Shown in pieces: positions 1 through 7,426 of a stretch of 38,048 nt of DNA (positions are counted from its first letter, which is position 1; the number at the start of each line of letters is the position of its first letter). The position numbers were made by a program, and so were the translations under genes. The stretch comes from Bacillota bacterium (GTDB lineage: Bacteria; Bacillota; Clostridia; Christensenellales; Aristaeellaceae), in the NCBI GenBank assembly GCA_023459275.1, contig JAEWVC010000066.1:1-38048 (forward strand). The letters run 5' to 3'. The notes under the pieces are model-generated. The model ran no database searches. It saw nothing but the letters and a program-made list of their open reading frames with translations, and had not been told where the DNA came from.

Positions 1-324
1 ACAACACGCCCCAACCCCGGCAAACCTCCCCTTCCCGTCCTCCTCCGCCCCTCCCCGTCCGCCCACGTGCTCGTCGATGCGCCGGTGGGCCTGTTTGGCG
101 CTTTCCTCGCAGCGGGCGATGCGCACGTTGAGCTCGCCCATGTTCTGGGCCAGGGCCTTCTGGTCGATGAGCATTTCGTCGATGCGGTTCTTGATATAGT
201 TCAGATCGCTTTTTACCTGGGCATCGCCGGCGGCGTCCTGGCGGTTGTTGCGGAAGGAGGCGGCCAGCAGCGACAGCGCGGCCACGGCGGCCATGAAAAG
301 GGCGGTGATCTCAGCCAGCGTCAT
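1..324 (-). CDS. Small membrane/coiled-coil protein, holin-like (partial, runs off window)
   Basis: The reading frame starts at ATG 324-322 and stays open to the window edge (108 codons seen), so the C-terminus is missing. A strong GGAGGTG ribosome binding site lies 8-9 bases upstream. Residues 4-24 form one hydrophobic segment (ITALFMAAVAALSLLAA), followed by Asn/Arg residues and a charged helical stretch (about 38-88) with heptad-like spacing of Ile, Leu and Met, probably a coiled coil. The start codon overlaps the stop of the endolysin gene (ATGA), so the two are translationally coupled. One membrane helix plus a coiled coil beside an endolysin resembles XhlA-type haemolysin or holin accessory proteins, but no family signature is decisive. 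The function is inferred from context. Confidence 0.6.
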   Translation of the reverse strand, partial: MTLAEITALFMAAVAALSLLAASFRNNRQDAAGDAQVKSDLNYIKNRIDEMLIDQKALAQNMGELNVRIARCEESAKQAHRRIDEHVGGRGGAEEDGKGRFAGVGACC

Positions 325-1181
325 GCGGCATCACCTCCTTCCGCCTCCACGGCGGCGCCGGGATACTGGGCCGCAAGGGCCATGGCCAGCGCATAGGTCA
401 GCCCGCCCACCCGCACGCAGTAAACGGCTTCCTTTTCCGCCTCGCCCTCCTGGGGCTCCCCGGCCTGATAGGACAAGACCGCGGCCCAGGTATCCGGCCC
501 CGCGATGCCGTCGGATGCAAGCCCCGCCGCTACTTGAAAATCCTTCACCGCGCTTAGCGTCTCACCGCCGAATAGGCCGTCCGCCCCGTATTTGGGAAGG
601 GGGAACCCCGCCGCCAGAAGCAGCGTTTGCAGCCTTGCAACCGCCTCGCCTTTGGATCCCTTTTGAAGGGTGGGCGGCGGCGGATCGGCGGTTTGCCCGT
701 CGATACCCGCAAGCCGCGCCCAGTGGGTCCAGCTTCCGCCGGTGATTTTTCGCCGGACCACCCCGTAGGCGTGGCCCCGGGCCTCCACCGCGAAGCCCTC
801 CCCCACCGTGAGGCCTACGTGCTTCATCCGGCCCGTTGCGCTGTCCCGCACGAATAAAAAGATTGCCTTTTCGTTTTCCGGCAGGGTGCCTATCTCTCCC
901 TTATCCGCCCACAGGTCCATGTTCCACTGGCTGTTGGCCCCGGATACAAAATCATAGCCCCCGTCCCTGGCCGCCCGTCGGGTGAGCTGCGCGCAGTCGT
1001 AACATACCTTGCCCATCCACAGCTTGCGCCCGTAGTAGTATATTTTGTCCGCGTAGGCGGGGTACTGCTTCGCCTGGGCATCGAGCCGCGCCTGCGTGCA
1101 TACCCAACCCGTGGCCCCGTAGATATACCCATATCCCACACGGCTTTCCCCCGCCAGGGCAATGGCTTCCCGCTTGTTCAT
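321..1181 (-). CDS. Endolysin-like NlpC/P60-type peptidase with peptidoglycan-binding domain
   Basis: The protein has 286 residues. The start at 1181 is chosen because a GAGGTGA site precedes it at good spacing; the longer open frame upstream has no such site and runs into the divergent promoter. The N-terminal half (about 1-160) resembles an NlpC/P60 or CHAP cysteine peptidase: Cys63 in CYDCAQLTRRA and His121 in KHVGLTVGEG are the likely catalytic pair. A proline linker (167-170) leads to a PG_binding_1 domain (about 172-236), with the repeat-type motif GADGLFGGETLSAVKDFQ and a terminal DGIAGPDTW. A short C-terminal tail follows (250-286). No signal peptide is seen, so export would need a holin, which fits the overlapping small membrane gene downstream. 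A prophage lysis cassette or a domesticated lysin are both possible. Confidence 0.8.
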   Translation of the reverse strand: MNKREAIALAGESRVGYGYIYGATGWVCTQARLDAQAKQYPAYADKIYYYGRKLWMGKVCYDCAQLTRRAARDGGYDFVSGANSQWNMDLWADKGEIGTLPENEKAIFLFVRDSATGRMKHVGLTVGEGFAVEARGHAYGVVRRKITGGSWTHWARLAGIDGQTADPPPPTLQKGSKGEAVARLQTLLLAAGFPLPKYGADGLFGGETLSAVKDFQVAAGLASDGIAGPDTWAAVLSYQAGEPQEGEAEKEAVYCVRVGGLTYALAMALAAQYPGAAVEAEGGDAA

Positions 1182-1244
1182 ACATTTCACCTCGCAACCC
1201 ATTATGAACTTCGCTTTCAAAATGCGGCTTTTTGCGGAATTCAA

Positions 1245-1273
1245 TTTACATATTCTGGCTGTTATGATATACT
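1245..1273 (+). promoter_or_regulatory. Sigma-A promoter for the SH3/glycan-binding protein gene
   Basis: TTTACA at 1245-1250 and TATACT at 1268-1273 are separated by exactly 17 bases. The ribosome binding site AGGAGG lies about 35 bases downstream, before the ATG at 1317. This is a near-consensus housekeeping promoter in a divergent intergenic region. No comparably good promoter was seen for the endolysin on the other strand. Confidence 0.75.
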
Positions 1274-1316
1274 TTTTTTGTGAGCATTTTGGAAAAAGGG
1301 ATAGGAGGTCAAGGCG

Positions 1317-2177
1317 ATGAAACGTAAAACCTTCACCGCGCTGGCGCTGGCCCTTGTTCTGATGACGGTGCTGCCCGCCGCGTTTGCGGCGCCCGTCCAG
1401 GGCCAGGTGACCATGGAGAACAGGACGGTGGAAGCGGAGAACCAGGAAGGCGCGCACATCGGCCAGGTGGTGGTAAATCCCGGGCAGTCCAGCCACATCC
1501 GCGCGGGGGACGGCACGGAGTACAAATCCATCGCCATCGGGCGCAACGGGGAGCGGCTTGACTGCGTGGGGCTGATGCTAAGCGGCTGGTACCGCATCCT
1601 GCTTCCCAACGGGAACCTGGGCTACATTTCCTACAAATACACCAAGCTGGACACCACGGCCCACCGGGAGCCCGCCTTTGGAAGCCCCATAGAGATCATG
1701 GCCGTCCGGGCTACCAGCGAGCGGCCCCGGTCCAAATACCCCGACGGGGCGGGCAACTATTACTACTTCTACGCCCAGAACATGCTGGACGGCGACCTGA
1801 CCACCGCCTGGACGCCGGGGGACGGCGTGCCTTATTGGGGCGACGGCTCCGGGGAATACGCCGATTTCTATTTCCGGAACCCTGTCCGTTTGGAAGGCAT
1901 CCAACTGCTCAACGGCTACCAGCGCAGCAAGGAATCTTTTTACCAGAACAACCGGGCGGATAAAATCACCGTCAGCTTCCAGCGCTCCGGGCAGGCGGAC
2001 TTTGAAGGTCCCGTCACCTTCCGCCTCTACGACCACCAGGTGGGCTGGCAGTATTTGCAGTTTGACCCTGTGGAAAACGTGGCCGCCTTCCGGATCACCA
2101 TTGATTCCGTGCTTCCCGGCAGCAAGTACGACTATGACGTAGGCATCACCGAGGTCCGGGCTTCGGGGCAGGAATAG
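1317..2177 (+). CDS. Secreted bacterial SH3 and NADase-type glycan-binding domain protein
   Basis: The protein has 286 residues. A classical signal peptide (1-24; positive MKRK, hydrophobic core, cleavage near AFA-AP) predicts export. Residues about 50-112 form a bacterial SH3-like domain (RAGDGTEYKSIAIG, then GWYRILLPNGNLGYISYKY), typical of peptidoglycan or cell-surface binding. Residues about 120-283 match the discoidin-like NADase-type glycan-binding domain: NMLDGDLTTAWTPG, then GEYADFYF, then a C-terminal strand set. No catalytic domain is present, so it is probably a surface-binding or sensing protein. It has its own promoter and an AGGAGG site before the ATG. The S51 peptidase gene follows after about 36 bases and is likely co-transcribed. 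The domain call is good; the biological role is unknown. Confidence 0.8.
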   Translation: MKRKTFTALALALVLMTVLPAAFAAPVQGQVTMENRTVEAENQEGAHIGQVVVNPGQSSHIRAGDGTEYKSIAIGRNGERLDCVGLMLSGWYRILLPNGNLGYISYKYTKLDTTAHREPAFGSPIEIMAVRATSERPRSKYPDGAGNYYYFYAQNMLDGDLTTAWTPGDGVPYWGDGSGEYADFYFRNPVRLEGIQLLNGYQRSKESFYQNNRADKITVSFQRSGQADFEGPVTFRLYDHQVGWQYLQFDPVENVAAFRITIDSVLPGSKYDYDVGITEVRASGQE

Positions 2178-2213
2178 GGTGCCATGAAAAAAGGCCACCC
2201 CTATGGAGGCAAT

Positions 2214-2867
2214 ATGCGCATCTCCTATTTTTTAAGCGGTTTCGGGGAGGAATCAGGATTTCCGCCCGCCCTGGCCGCCGCACTTCAAAGGGATCTCCCG
2301 CGCAGGGATACGCTTCTTTTGATCGCCTCTTCCCCCGGCGGATATGAGAAAACCGACCGGTACAAAAACGGGGTCATCCGCTGGTTTGAAAAGGCCGGGA
2401 TGGTTTTCGAAACTTGCCTTTTGCTGGACGACCGCATGGACGGCGCGCAGGCCCTTGCCGCTATCCATTCCGCCTCCTGCATCTTTTTGATGGGCGGCGA
2501 CACCCTGGCCCAGTTTGCCTTTCTTCAAGAAAGCGGCCTCACCCACGCGCTGAAAAACACCGGGGCCGTGGTGGCGGGCATGAGCGCCGGGGCCATCAAC
2601 ATGGCGGTGGATTCCCTTTGTACAAAGGACAGGTTCAATGCCCAAACCACCCTGTATAAAGGGATCGGCCGGGCCGATATCACCATGGAGCCCCATTTTT
2701 CAATGGAAAACTCCCCGCTTATGGAGGAATTGAAGCAGCTTTCCATGGACCGTACAATTTATGCCCTGTGCGACGGCAGCGCCATCACCGTCAGGGGCGG
2801 GGAGGTTTTGTTCCTCGGTGAAATTTACCGTATCCGGGGCGGACAAGTGGAAAGGCTGGGGGTGTAG
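2214..2867 (+). CDS. Peptidase S51 family protein (dipeptidase E-like)
   Basis: The protein has 217 residues, the usual size for the family. The class I glutamine amidotransferase-like fold of S51 peptidases is shown by FLMGGDTLAQ (91-100), the nucleophile elbow GMSAGAINM with Ser124, and MEPHFSMENSPLMEEL with His161 as candidate catalytic histidine. PepE-type enzymes cleave Asp-X dipeptides in the cytoplasm; no signal peptide is present here. The start at 2214 is preferred because family members begin directly with the first beta strand (MRISYFLSGFG) and a GGAGG site precedes it, although the spacing is short. An ATG at 2184 would add ten residues. It probably forms a transcript with the upstream SH3 protein gene. 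The exact substrate is unknown. Confidence 0.82.
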   Translation: MRISYFLSGFGEESGFPPALAAALQRDLPRRDTLLLIASSPGGYEKTDRYKNGVIRWFEKAGMVFETCLLLDDRMDGAQALAAIHSASCIFLMGGDTLAQFAFLQESGLTHALKNTGAVVAGMSAGAINMAVDSLCTKDRFNAQTTLYKGIGRADITMEPHFSMENSPLMEELKQLSMDRTIYALCDGSAITVRGGEVLFLGEIYRIRGGQVERLGV

Positions 2868-3084
2868 CGTGGGGGTGAGGCTGAGCGGCCGCTTTCAAAC
2901 GACGGGTGCCCCCCACGGCGGCCGCGGTGCTGACAGCAGCATAAACTGTTTAGGCAGCGCCGCCCTGTCATTTTCTGTAATACTTGTAAAATATACTTCC
3001 GGATACCGTTATGTTTGGCTTTTCGTGTGTCATATAGATAGGGAAAGTTTTTCCGCGCAAGACAATGGAAGGCCGGTGAAAGAC

Positions 3085-3441
3085 ATGACGGAATACGCGG
3101 CGCGCATGGCTGCCGGAGGCGTGGGGGCTTCTGGTTTGCCCTTACTCCCTGGCAGCCGGTATGTAAAGCTCCGGGGCAGGACCGTTTACCTGAACCCCAT
3201 GGAATATTCATTGCTGATGGTGTTCCTGCGCCATCCCGGTGTGCCCCTGTCCCGTACGCAATTGATGAAGGAAGTATGGCGCACGGATTTTTTGGGCGAG
3301 TCCCGCACGGTGGACGTGCATGTGGCTTCCCTGCGCAAAAAGCTGGGCTGGCGCGGCCGCATCCAGTCGGTGCGCAAGGTGGGGTACCGGCTGGTTCCCG
3401 GGGAAAAAGGCATAGACGCAGGCAGGCAGGGCAATTCTTGA
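3085..3441 (+). CDS. Orphan OmpR/PhoB-type winged-helix DNA-binding protein
   Basis: The protein has 118 residues, nearly all of it one Trans_reg_C domain (about 26-105): VKLRGRTVYLNPMEYSLL, then VPLSRTQLMKEVW, the recognition-helix segment ESRTVDVHVASLRKKL, and the wing SVRKVGYRLV. No receiver domain and no kinase gene are adjacent, so it is not a normal response regulator. The frame is open far upstream (to 2761), but that part overlaps the S51 gene and looks non-coding. The start is uncertain: ATG 3085 is chosen; GTG 3076 is an alternative. Purine-rich GGAAGG lies upstream at imperfect spacing. About 200 bases separate it from the S51 gene, so it may have its own weak promoter. The target genes are unknown. 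Confidence 0.7.
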   Translation: MTEYAARMAAGGVGASGLPLLPGSRYVKLRGRTVYLNPMEYSLLMVFLRHPGVPLSRTQLMKEVWRTDFLGESRTVDVHVASLRKKLGWRGRIQSVRKVGYRLVPGEKGIDAGRQGNS

Positions 3442-4000
3442 AACCGCCGCGGGGAACCTTCTTCCGTCACGGCTTCGCCGTGCCGCCTCCCTTCCAGGGA
3501 GGCCAGGCTATCGACAAAGTGGCATAGCCACTTTGTCGAGATTTTCCCTCGCTGCACTGCACGCTGGCTGCGCCATCGTGCGGCCGTTTGCTCGGGCAAG
3601 GTAGGAATTTCTTCGAAATTCCAGCGAAAATCACCGCACATGTCGCTGATTTTCGATCTGCAATTGGAGGACCGCGGTCCTCCAATACCTCCTAAGGATT
3701 TGTTGATGGTCTGACCTCCCTTCCAGGGAGGCTTTCCTTGCCACATTCCTTCCGGGGAGGCCTTTCTTGCCACTTTCCTTCCGGGGTGGCGCCGAAGCGC
3801 CAAAAGGGGGGTGCTGCGAAAAACGGCTGCGAAACGCCGTTTATACTGCCTCCAACTATTGTTGTGCCGTTTCCACAGATCTTTTCCGCCGCTTCGGACA
3901 CGTTGCCTTTTGCAGCCAGCAGGACTGCCTATCCCTGATATGAAGTTTTTGGGGTAAGGCACGGGGAGGGACTTTTTACAAAAAGTCCCTCCCCGTTTTA
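3442..4000 (+). repeat. Gene-free tract of consecutive palindromes (intergenic repeat element)
   Basis: No convincing gene lies in these 560 bases. Successive inverted repeats are seen: CCTCCC/GGGAGG (3486-3502), a 13-base-arm hairpin with a three-base loop (3511-3539, arms TCGACAAAGTGGC), GGAATTTC/GAAATTCC (3604-3622), CGAAAATCA/TGATTTTCG (3625-3655) and a perfect 24-base palindrome (3663-3686, centre ACCGCGGT). Three short repeats of CCTTCC(A/G)GGG(A/T)GG follow (3718-3789). The tract closes with a 17-base-arm hairpin (3961-3996, GGGGAGGGAC arms) beyond the end of glgA. The composition suggests a mobile or amplified intergenic element; that is inference because only one copy is in view. Confidence 0.6.
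3961..4000. terminator. Strong hairpin between the plus- and minus-strand units, possible bidirectional terminator
   Basis: Arms 3961-3977 and 3980-3996 pair perfectly (GGGGAGGGACTTTTT type) and are followed on the plus strand by TTTT. It sits 15 bases past the glgA stop and at the end of the plus-strand intergenic tract. The T-rich half of the stem could act as a U-tract in either direction, but the tails are short, so termination is likely rather than certain. Confidence 0.5.
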
Positions 4001-4015
4001 GTTCCCCGTCTCCCC

Positions 4016-5980
4016 TTATTCCCCGCCGCCCTCGCCGGCGGAGGCCGGGCCGGGCTTGGCGGGCGCTTCGGCGGCAAAATCGTTAAGGCCGCCCTCCGGA
4101 CTAGGGGGCAGGGGGGCCGTATTGGCTTTGAGTTTTTTGCGGGGCTTGGCGGGCGCGGTTTTGTCCGCCGCGTCCTGGAGCTTCGCCATGTCCTGAAGGG
4201 ATTCCATGGCATGGTCCGCCTTGGGTTTTGGGGTCTTTTGGGGCGCTTTTCCCTTTACCGTCCCGGCCATTTCCGCCTGGCGGACGGTTTCGTCCAGCGC
4301 CTTCTTTTCCCGCAGCTCCTTTTTGGATACGGTGCCCGTAGCGGCCTTTTTCGCCGCCGTTTCGCTGTCCGCCGCGGCCTTTTCCGCGGCGTCCCGCTTC
4401 CTTTTTGCGGAAGCCTTCGCTTGCTGCGTTTCCGCAACGGCTTCCGCCTGGGCCTTTGCGGCGGCCTGGGCCAATTCCGGCAAGGCCGCTTCCGGCACGG
4501 CGGGCCGCAGCCTTGCTACTTCCTCCTCCTGGGTCTTTTTGAAAGCGGAGACCAGCTTTGTATACAGGTCGATGTATTCCTTGGCGGAGTGGGTCCAGCT
4601 ATAGTCGCCCTCCATGCCCCTGCGCATCAGCACGCGCCAGAGGGCCTTATCCTCCCGGTAATAGGCGGCCGCCCGGCGGATGGTGTTGAGCATGTCGTGG
4701 GCGTTGTAGTTAAAGAAGGTGAAGCCGTTGCCGGCGCCGGTGTACTCGTTGTAGGAAAGCACCGTGTCCCGCAGCCCGCCCGTTTCCCTAACGATGGGCA
4801 CCGTGCCGTAGCGCAGGCTGATCATTTGGCTCAGGCCGCAGGGCTCGAACTGGGAGGGCATCAAAAACAGGTCGGCCCCGGCGTAGATGCGGTGGGACAG
4901 GGGGTTGTCCATGGCAAAGCGCGCGGCCATTTTGCCGGGATACTGCTGCTCCGCCCAGGAGAACAGGTCCACATACCGGCCGTCGCCCATGCCCAGCACC
5001 GCCAATTGCAGGTCCTCCTGAAGGATGTCCGCAATGACGTAGTCGATCAGGTCCAGGCCCTTCTGGTTGCTCAGGCGCCCCACCATGCCGATCAGGGGCA
5101 CATCGGGGCGTACCTCAAGGCCCAACTCCTCCTGCAAAGCGCGCTTGCAGGCAATCTTGCCCTCCGTATCATCGGCGGTATAGGGCGCAACGGTGTAGGC
5201 GTCGTGGTCCGGGTCGTACTCCTCCACGTCAATGCCGTTCAGAACGCCGGAGAGCACGTTCTTGCGCGCCCGCAAAAGGCCGTCCAGCCGCTCGCCGTGG
5301 TAGGCGGTTTGAATCTCCTGGGCGTAGCTTAAGCTCACGGTGGTGATGCGGTCGGCATACACCAGGGCGGCCTTCAAAAAATTGGCGCTGCCGTAGCACT
5401 CCAGCTTGTCGGAGGTGAACAGGCTGTCCCCCAGGCCCAGCACATCCTGCACTTCCTTGATGCCGAAAATGCCCTGGTACTGCAGGTTGTGGATGGTGAA
5501 CACCGTGCGGATGGCATGGTAGGAGGGCAGGTGGTCGTACTGTATGCGCAACAGCGCCGGGATCATGCCGGCCTGCCAGTCGTGGGCGTGGATGACTTCC
5601 GGCCAGAAGCCGATCAGCGGCAGCGCGTTCAATACCGCCCGGCAGAAGAAGCCGAAACGCTCGTACTCGTCGCCCCCCAGCCCGTACACATAGGGCCGGT
5701 CGAAATAATACTTGTTGTCCACAAAATAGAAGGTGACGCCGTTCATTTGCAGCTGCTCAATGCCGCAGTACTGGTGCCGCCAGCCCAGCAGCACCTCAAA
5801 GTCCGTCACATGGGTCATCTGCCGCTGGTATTCCGCGGGGATGGACGTGTACTTGGGCAGCATGACCCGCACGTCATGCCCGGCCCGGCTTAGCACCGGG
5901 GCCAGCGCGCCTACCACATCGGCCAGGCCGCCCGTTTTGCAAAAGGGCACACATTCGCTGGCGGTAAACAGGATCTTCAT
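4016..5980 (-). CDS. glgA: Glycogen synthase (ADP-glucose, GT5) with long basic C-terminal extension
   Basis: GlgA transfers glucose from ADP-glucose to the non-reducing ends of alpha-1,4-glucan in the cytoplasm. The start at 5980 (MKILFTASE) follows an AAGGAGG site and matches the family N-terminus. Visible motifs are the ADP-glucose-binding KTGGLADV (Lys15) and, in the C-terminal Rossmann half, PSQFEPCGLSQMISLRYG and ETGGLRDTV. The catalytic core ends near residue 484, normal for GT5. About 170 further residues follow that are Ala-, Lys-, Glu- and Pro-rich, low in complexity and without recognisable domains, apparently disordered and rich in KK/KR pairs. The extension keeps the frame and codon style of the core, so it does not look like read-through. 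It is the last gene of glgB-glgC-glgD-glgA, about 320 bases after glgD. Confidence 0.95.
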   Translation of the reverse strand: MKILFTASECVPFCKTGGLADVVGALAPVLSRAGHDVRVMLPKYTSIPAEYQRQMTHVTDFEVLLGWRHQYCGIEQLQMNGVTFYFVDNKYYFDRPYVYGLGGDEYERFGFFCRAVLNALPLIGFWPEVIHAHDWQAGMIPALLRIQYDHLPSYHAIRTVFTIHNLQYQGIFGIKEVQDVLGLGDSLFTSDKLECYGSANFLKAALVYADRITTVSLSYAQEIQTAYHGERLDGLLRARKNVLSGVLNGIDVEEYDPDHDAYTVAPYTADDTEGKIACKRALQEELGLEVRPDVPLIGMVGRLSNQKGLDLIDYVIADILQEDLQLAVLGMGDGRYVDLFSWAEQQYPGKMAARFAMDNPLSHRIYAGADLFLMPSQFEPCGLSQMISLRYGTVPIVRETGGLRDTVLSYNEYTGAGNGFTFFNYNAHDMLNTIRRAAAYYREDKALWRVLMRRGMEGDYSWTHSAKEYIDLYTKLVSAFKKTQEEEVARLRPAVPEAALPELAQAAAKAQAEAVAETQQAKASAKRKRDAAEKAAADSETAAKKAATGTVSKKELREKKALDETVRQAEMAGTVKGKAPQKTPKPKADHAMESLQDMAKLQDAADKTAPAKPRKKLKANTAPLPPSPEGGLNDFAAEAPAKPGPASAGEGGGE

Positions 5981-6011
5981 AGGGATGTACCTCCTTGTTT
6001 TGGGAGGTGTG

Positions 6012-6049
6012 GCGGGGAAAGGGCTTTTTGCAAAAATCCCCTTCCCCGC
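6012..6049. repeat. Hairpin in the glgA leader
   Basis: Arms 6012-6029 and 6032-6049 pair at 16 of 18 positions (GCGGGGAAAGGG type, with a T5/A5 centre). It resembles the hairpin at 3961-3996 in layout: a G/C-rich outer part and a T5/A5 core. It lies only about 30 bases upstream of the glgA start, so it could act as a terminator-like barrier or an RNA stability element in the glgD-glgA junction. Confidence 0.5.
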
Positions 6050-6089
6050 ACCCCATCCCGAAAAACTTAATTGGGAAAGACGGAATGAA

Positions 6090-6208
6090 AGGCTTCTCCT
6101 CAAGGGGAAGCTGCCGGCGAAGCCGGCTGATGAGGTGTTCCTTGCGGCCTGCGCCACATGATACCTCATCCGGCGCTGCGCGCCACCTTCCCCTCAAGGG
6201 GAAGGCTT
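6090..6208. repeat. Palindromic intergenic element between glgD and glgA
   Basis: A nested set of inverted repeats: CTTCTCCTCAAGGGGAAG at 6093-6110 and CTTCCCCTCAAGGGGAAG at 6187-6204 flank the unit; GCCGGC-GAA-GCCGGC and the arms TGATGAGGT/ACCTCATC form inner stems. Both ends carry the same self-complementary block, giving a bounded element of about 115 bases. This is the architecture of a REP/MITE-like palindromic element. There is no coding capacity. Confidence 0.6.
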
Positions 6209-6231
6209 AAACGCCAAACCCATGGCCTTAT

Positions 6232-6300
6232 CATTCCCCCAAAATGGGGATTCTCAAGGGGTTTTATCCCTTGAGCAGGGTCCAGGGACGGTGTCCCTGG
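6232..6300 (-). repeat. Copy of the CTCAAGGG palindromic element abutting the glgD stop
   Basis: Read on the minus strand it contains GGACCCTG, the hairpin CTCAAGGG...CCCTTGAG (6253-6275) and ATCCCCAT, the same order as in the tandem array at 10781-11056. A second hairpin, CCAGGGAC-GGT-GTCCCTGG (6282-6300), touches the glgD stop codon. There is no T-tract, so simple termination is not obvious. Confidence 0.6.
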
Positions 6301-7422
6301 TCAGATGACCACTTTCTTCGCGATGACGATGGGGTAGGCCGCGGGGCCGATGAGCTTGGCGTTGCGCTTGATGATTACCTGCTTGTCCAGGATGCAGTTT
6401 TCAATGTAAGCGCCGGGCATCACCTGGGTATCCTGCATGATGACGCAGTTCTTTACCGTGGCGTCGGGGGAGATATGTACGCCGCGGAACAGGATGCTGT
6501 TCTCCACCGTCCCCTCTATCACGCAGCCGTCGGCCACCAGGGTGTTCACCACCTGCACATCCTCGTCATACTTGGCGGGCATCTCATCCCGGACCTTGGT
6601 GTACACGGGCTTTTCGGGGCAGAACAGGCTTTGCCGCACCTTGGTGTCCAGCAGCGCCATGTTGCACTGGAAGTAGGCCTGCACGGAGTCCATGCGCCAA
6701 ACCTTGTCCTGGAACTGATAGCTCATGGCGGAAAGCCGGCCGTCCCTGATCAGTCTTTGCAGAACATCGCGGTTAAAATCATGGAAACCATGGGAAACGC
6801 CCTGATCCACCAGCGCGCGCAATAATTCGCGCTTTAAGAGGCAGACCTCCATGTACGTGTTTTCGCAGGTGGGCGCGGCGGGGTCGATCTCCATGTCCAT
6901 CACCCGGCCGTCCTCGTTCAGCGTCAGGTATGCGCCGAAATCCTTCCGGCACACATCCGGGTCCTTGGTGTACATCATGGTCACATCGGCGCCGTTCTCC
7001 TTGTGGCAGCGCACCATCTCGTCAAAGGTGGGGTTAAAGAGCATGTTGCTGTTGCAAAGGATCACGTATTCCTGCTTGCTGCGGCTTAGGTAGCTGGAAT
7101 TGGAGCGCAGCGCGTCCAGCACGCCGGCGTAGACGCCCACGTTTTCCCGGGTCAGGAAAGGCGGGAGGATGAACAGCCCGTCGTTTTTGCCGTGCAGGTC
7201 CCACTCCTTGCCGGAGCCCAAGTGGTCCATCAGGCTGTGGTAGTTCTTCTGCATGACAACGCCCACGTTGCGGATGCCGCTGTTCACCATGCCGCTCATT
7301 AAAAAATCAATCATGCGGTACCGGCCGGCCAGGGGCAGCGCGGCCACGGCGCGGGTGATGGTCAGTTCCCGAAGCAGTCCGTCGTTTTCCCCGGTATAGA
7401 TCATGCCCATAACGTCCTTCAT
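6301..7422 (-). CDS. glgD: GlgD, non-canonical subunit of ADP-glucose pyrophosphorylase
   Basis: The protein has 373 residues and the nucleotidyltransferase fold of GlgC followed by a left-handed beta-helix of hexapeptide repeats (about 280-373; IEGTVENSILFRGVHISPDATVKNCVI). The nucleotide-binding GGxGxRL loop of active pyrophosphorylases is absent; the N-terminus reads MGMIYTGENDGLLRELT. This is typical of Bacillota GlgD, which joins GlgC and raises its activity rather than acting alone. The start ATG lies four bases after the glgC stop, and an AAAGGG site sits inside the end of glgC, so translation is coupled. Assignment to GlgD rather than a second GlgC is clear from the degenerate active site. 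Confidence 0.92.
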   Translation of the reverse strand: MKDVMGMIYTGENDGLLRELTITRAVAALPLAGRYRMIDFLMSGMVNSGIRNVGVVMQKNYHSLMDHLGSGKEWDLHGKNDGLFILPPFLTRENVGVYAGVLDALRSNSSYLSRSKQEYVILCNSNMLFNPTFDEMVRCHKENGADVTMMYTKDPDVCRKDFGAYLTLNEDGRVMDMEIDPAAPTCENTYMEVCLLKRELLRALVDQGVSHGFHDFNRDVLQRLIRDGRLSAMSYQFQDKVWRMDSVQAYFQCNMALLDTKVRQSLFCPEKPVYTKVRDEMPAKYDEDVQVVNTLVADGCVIEGTVENSILFRGVHISPDATVKNCVIMQDTQVMPGAYIENCILDKQVIIKRNAKLIGPAAYPIVIAKKVVI

Positions 7423-7426
7423 GGTT

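Noticed and set aside
3186..3962. 258-codon minus-strand frame over the palindromic tract
   Set aside because: It overlaps the OmpR-type gene, crosses the hairpin cluster and is Arg/Lys/Pro-rich without a fold; it is better explained as translated repeat.
4211..5332. Long open frame antisense to glgA (plus strand)
   Set aside because: It lies wholly within glgA, is rich in His, Gly and Val as expected of the complement of GC-rich coding sequence, and has no domain signature.
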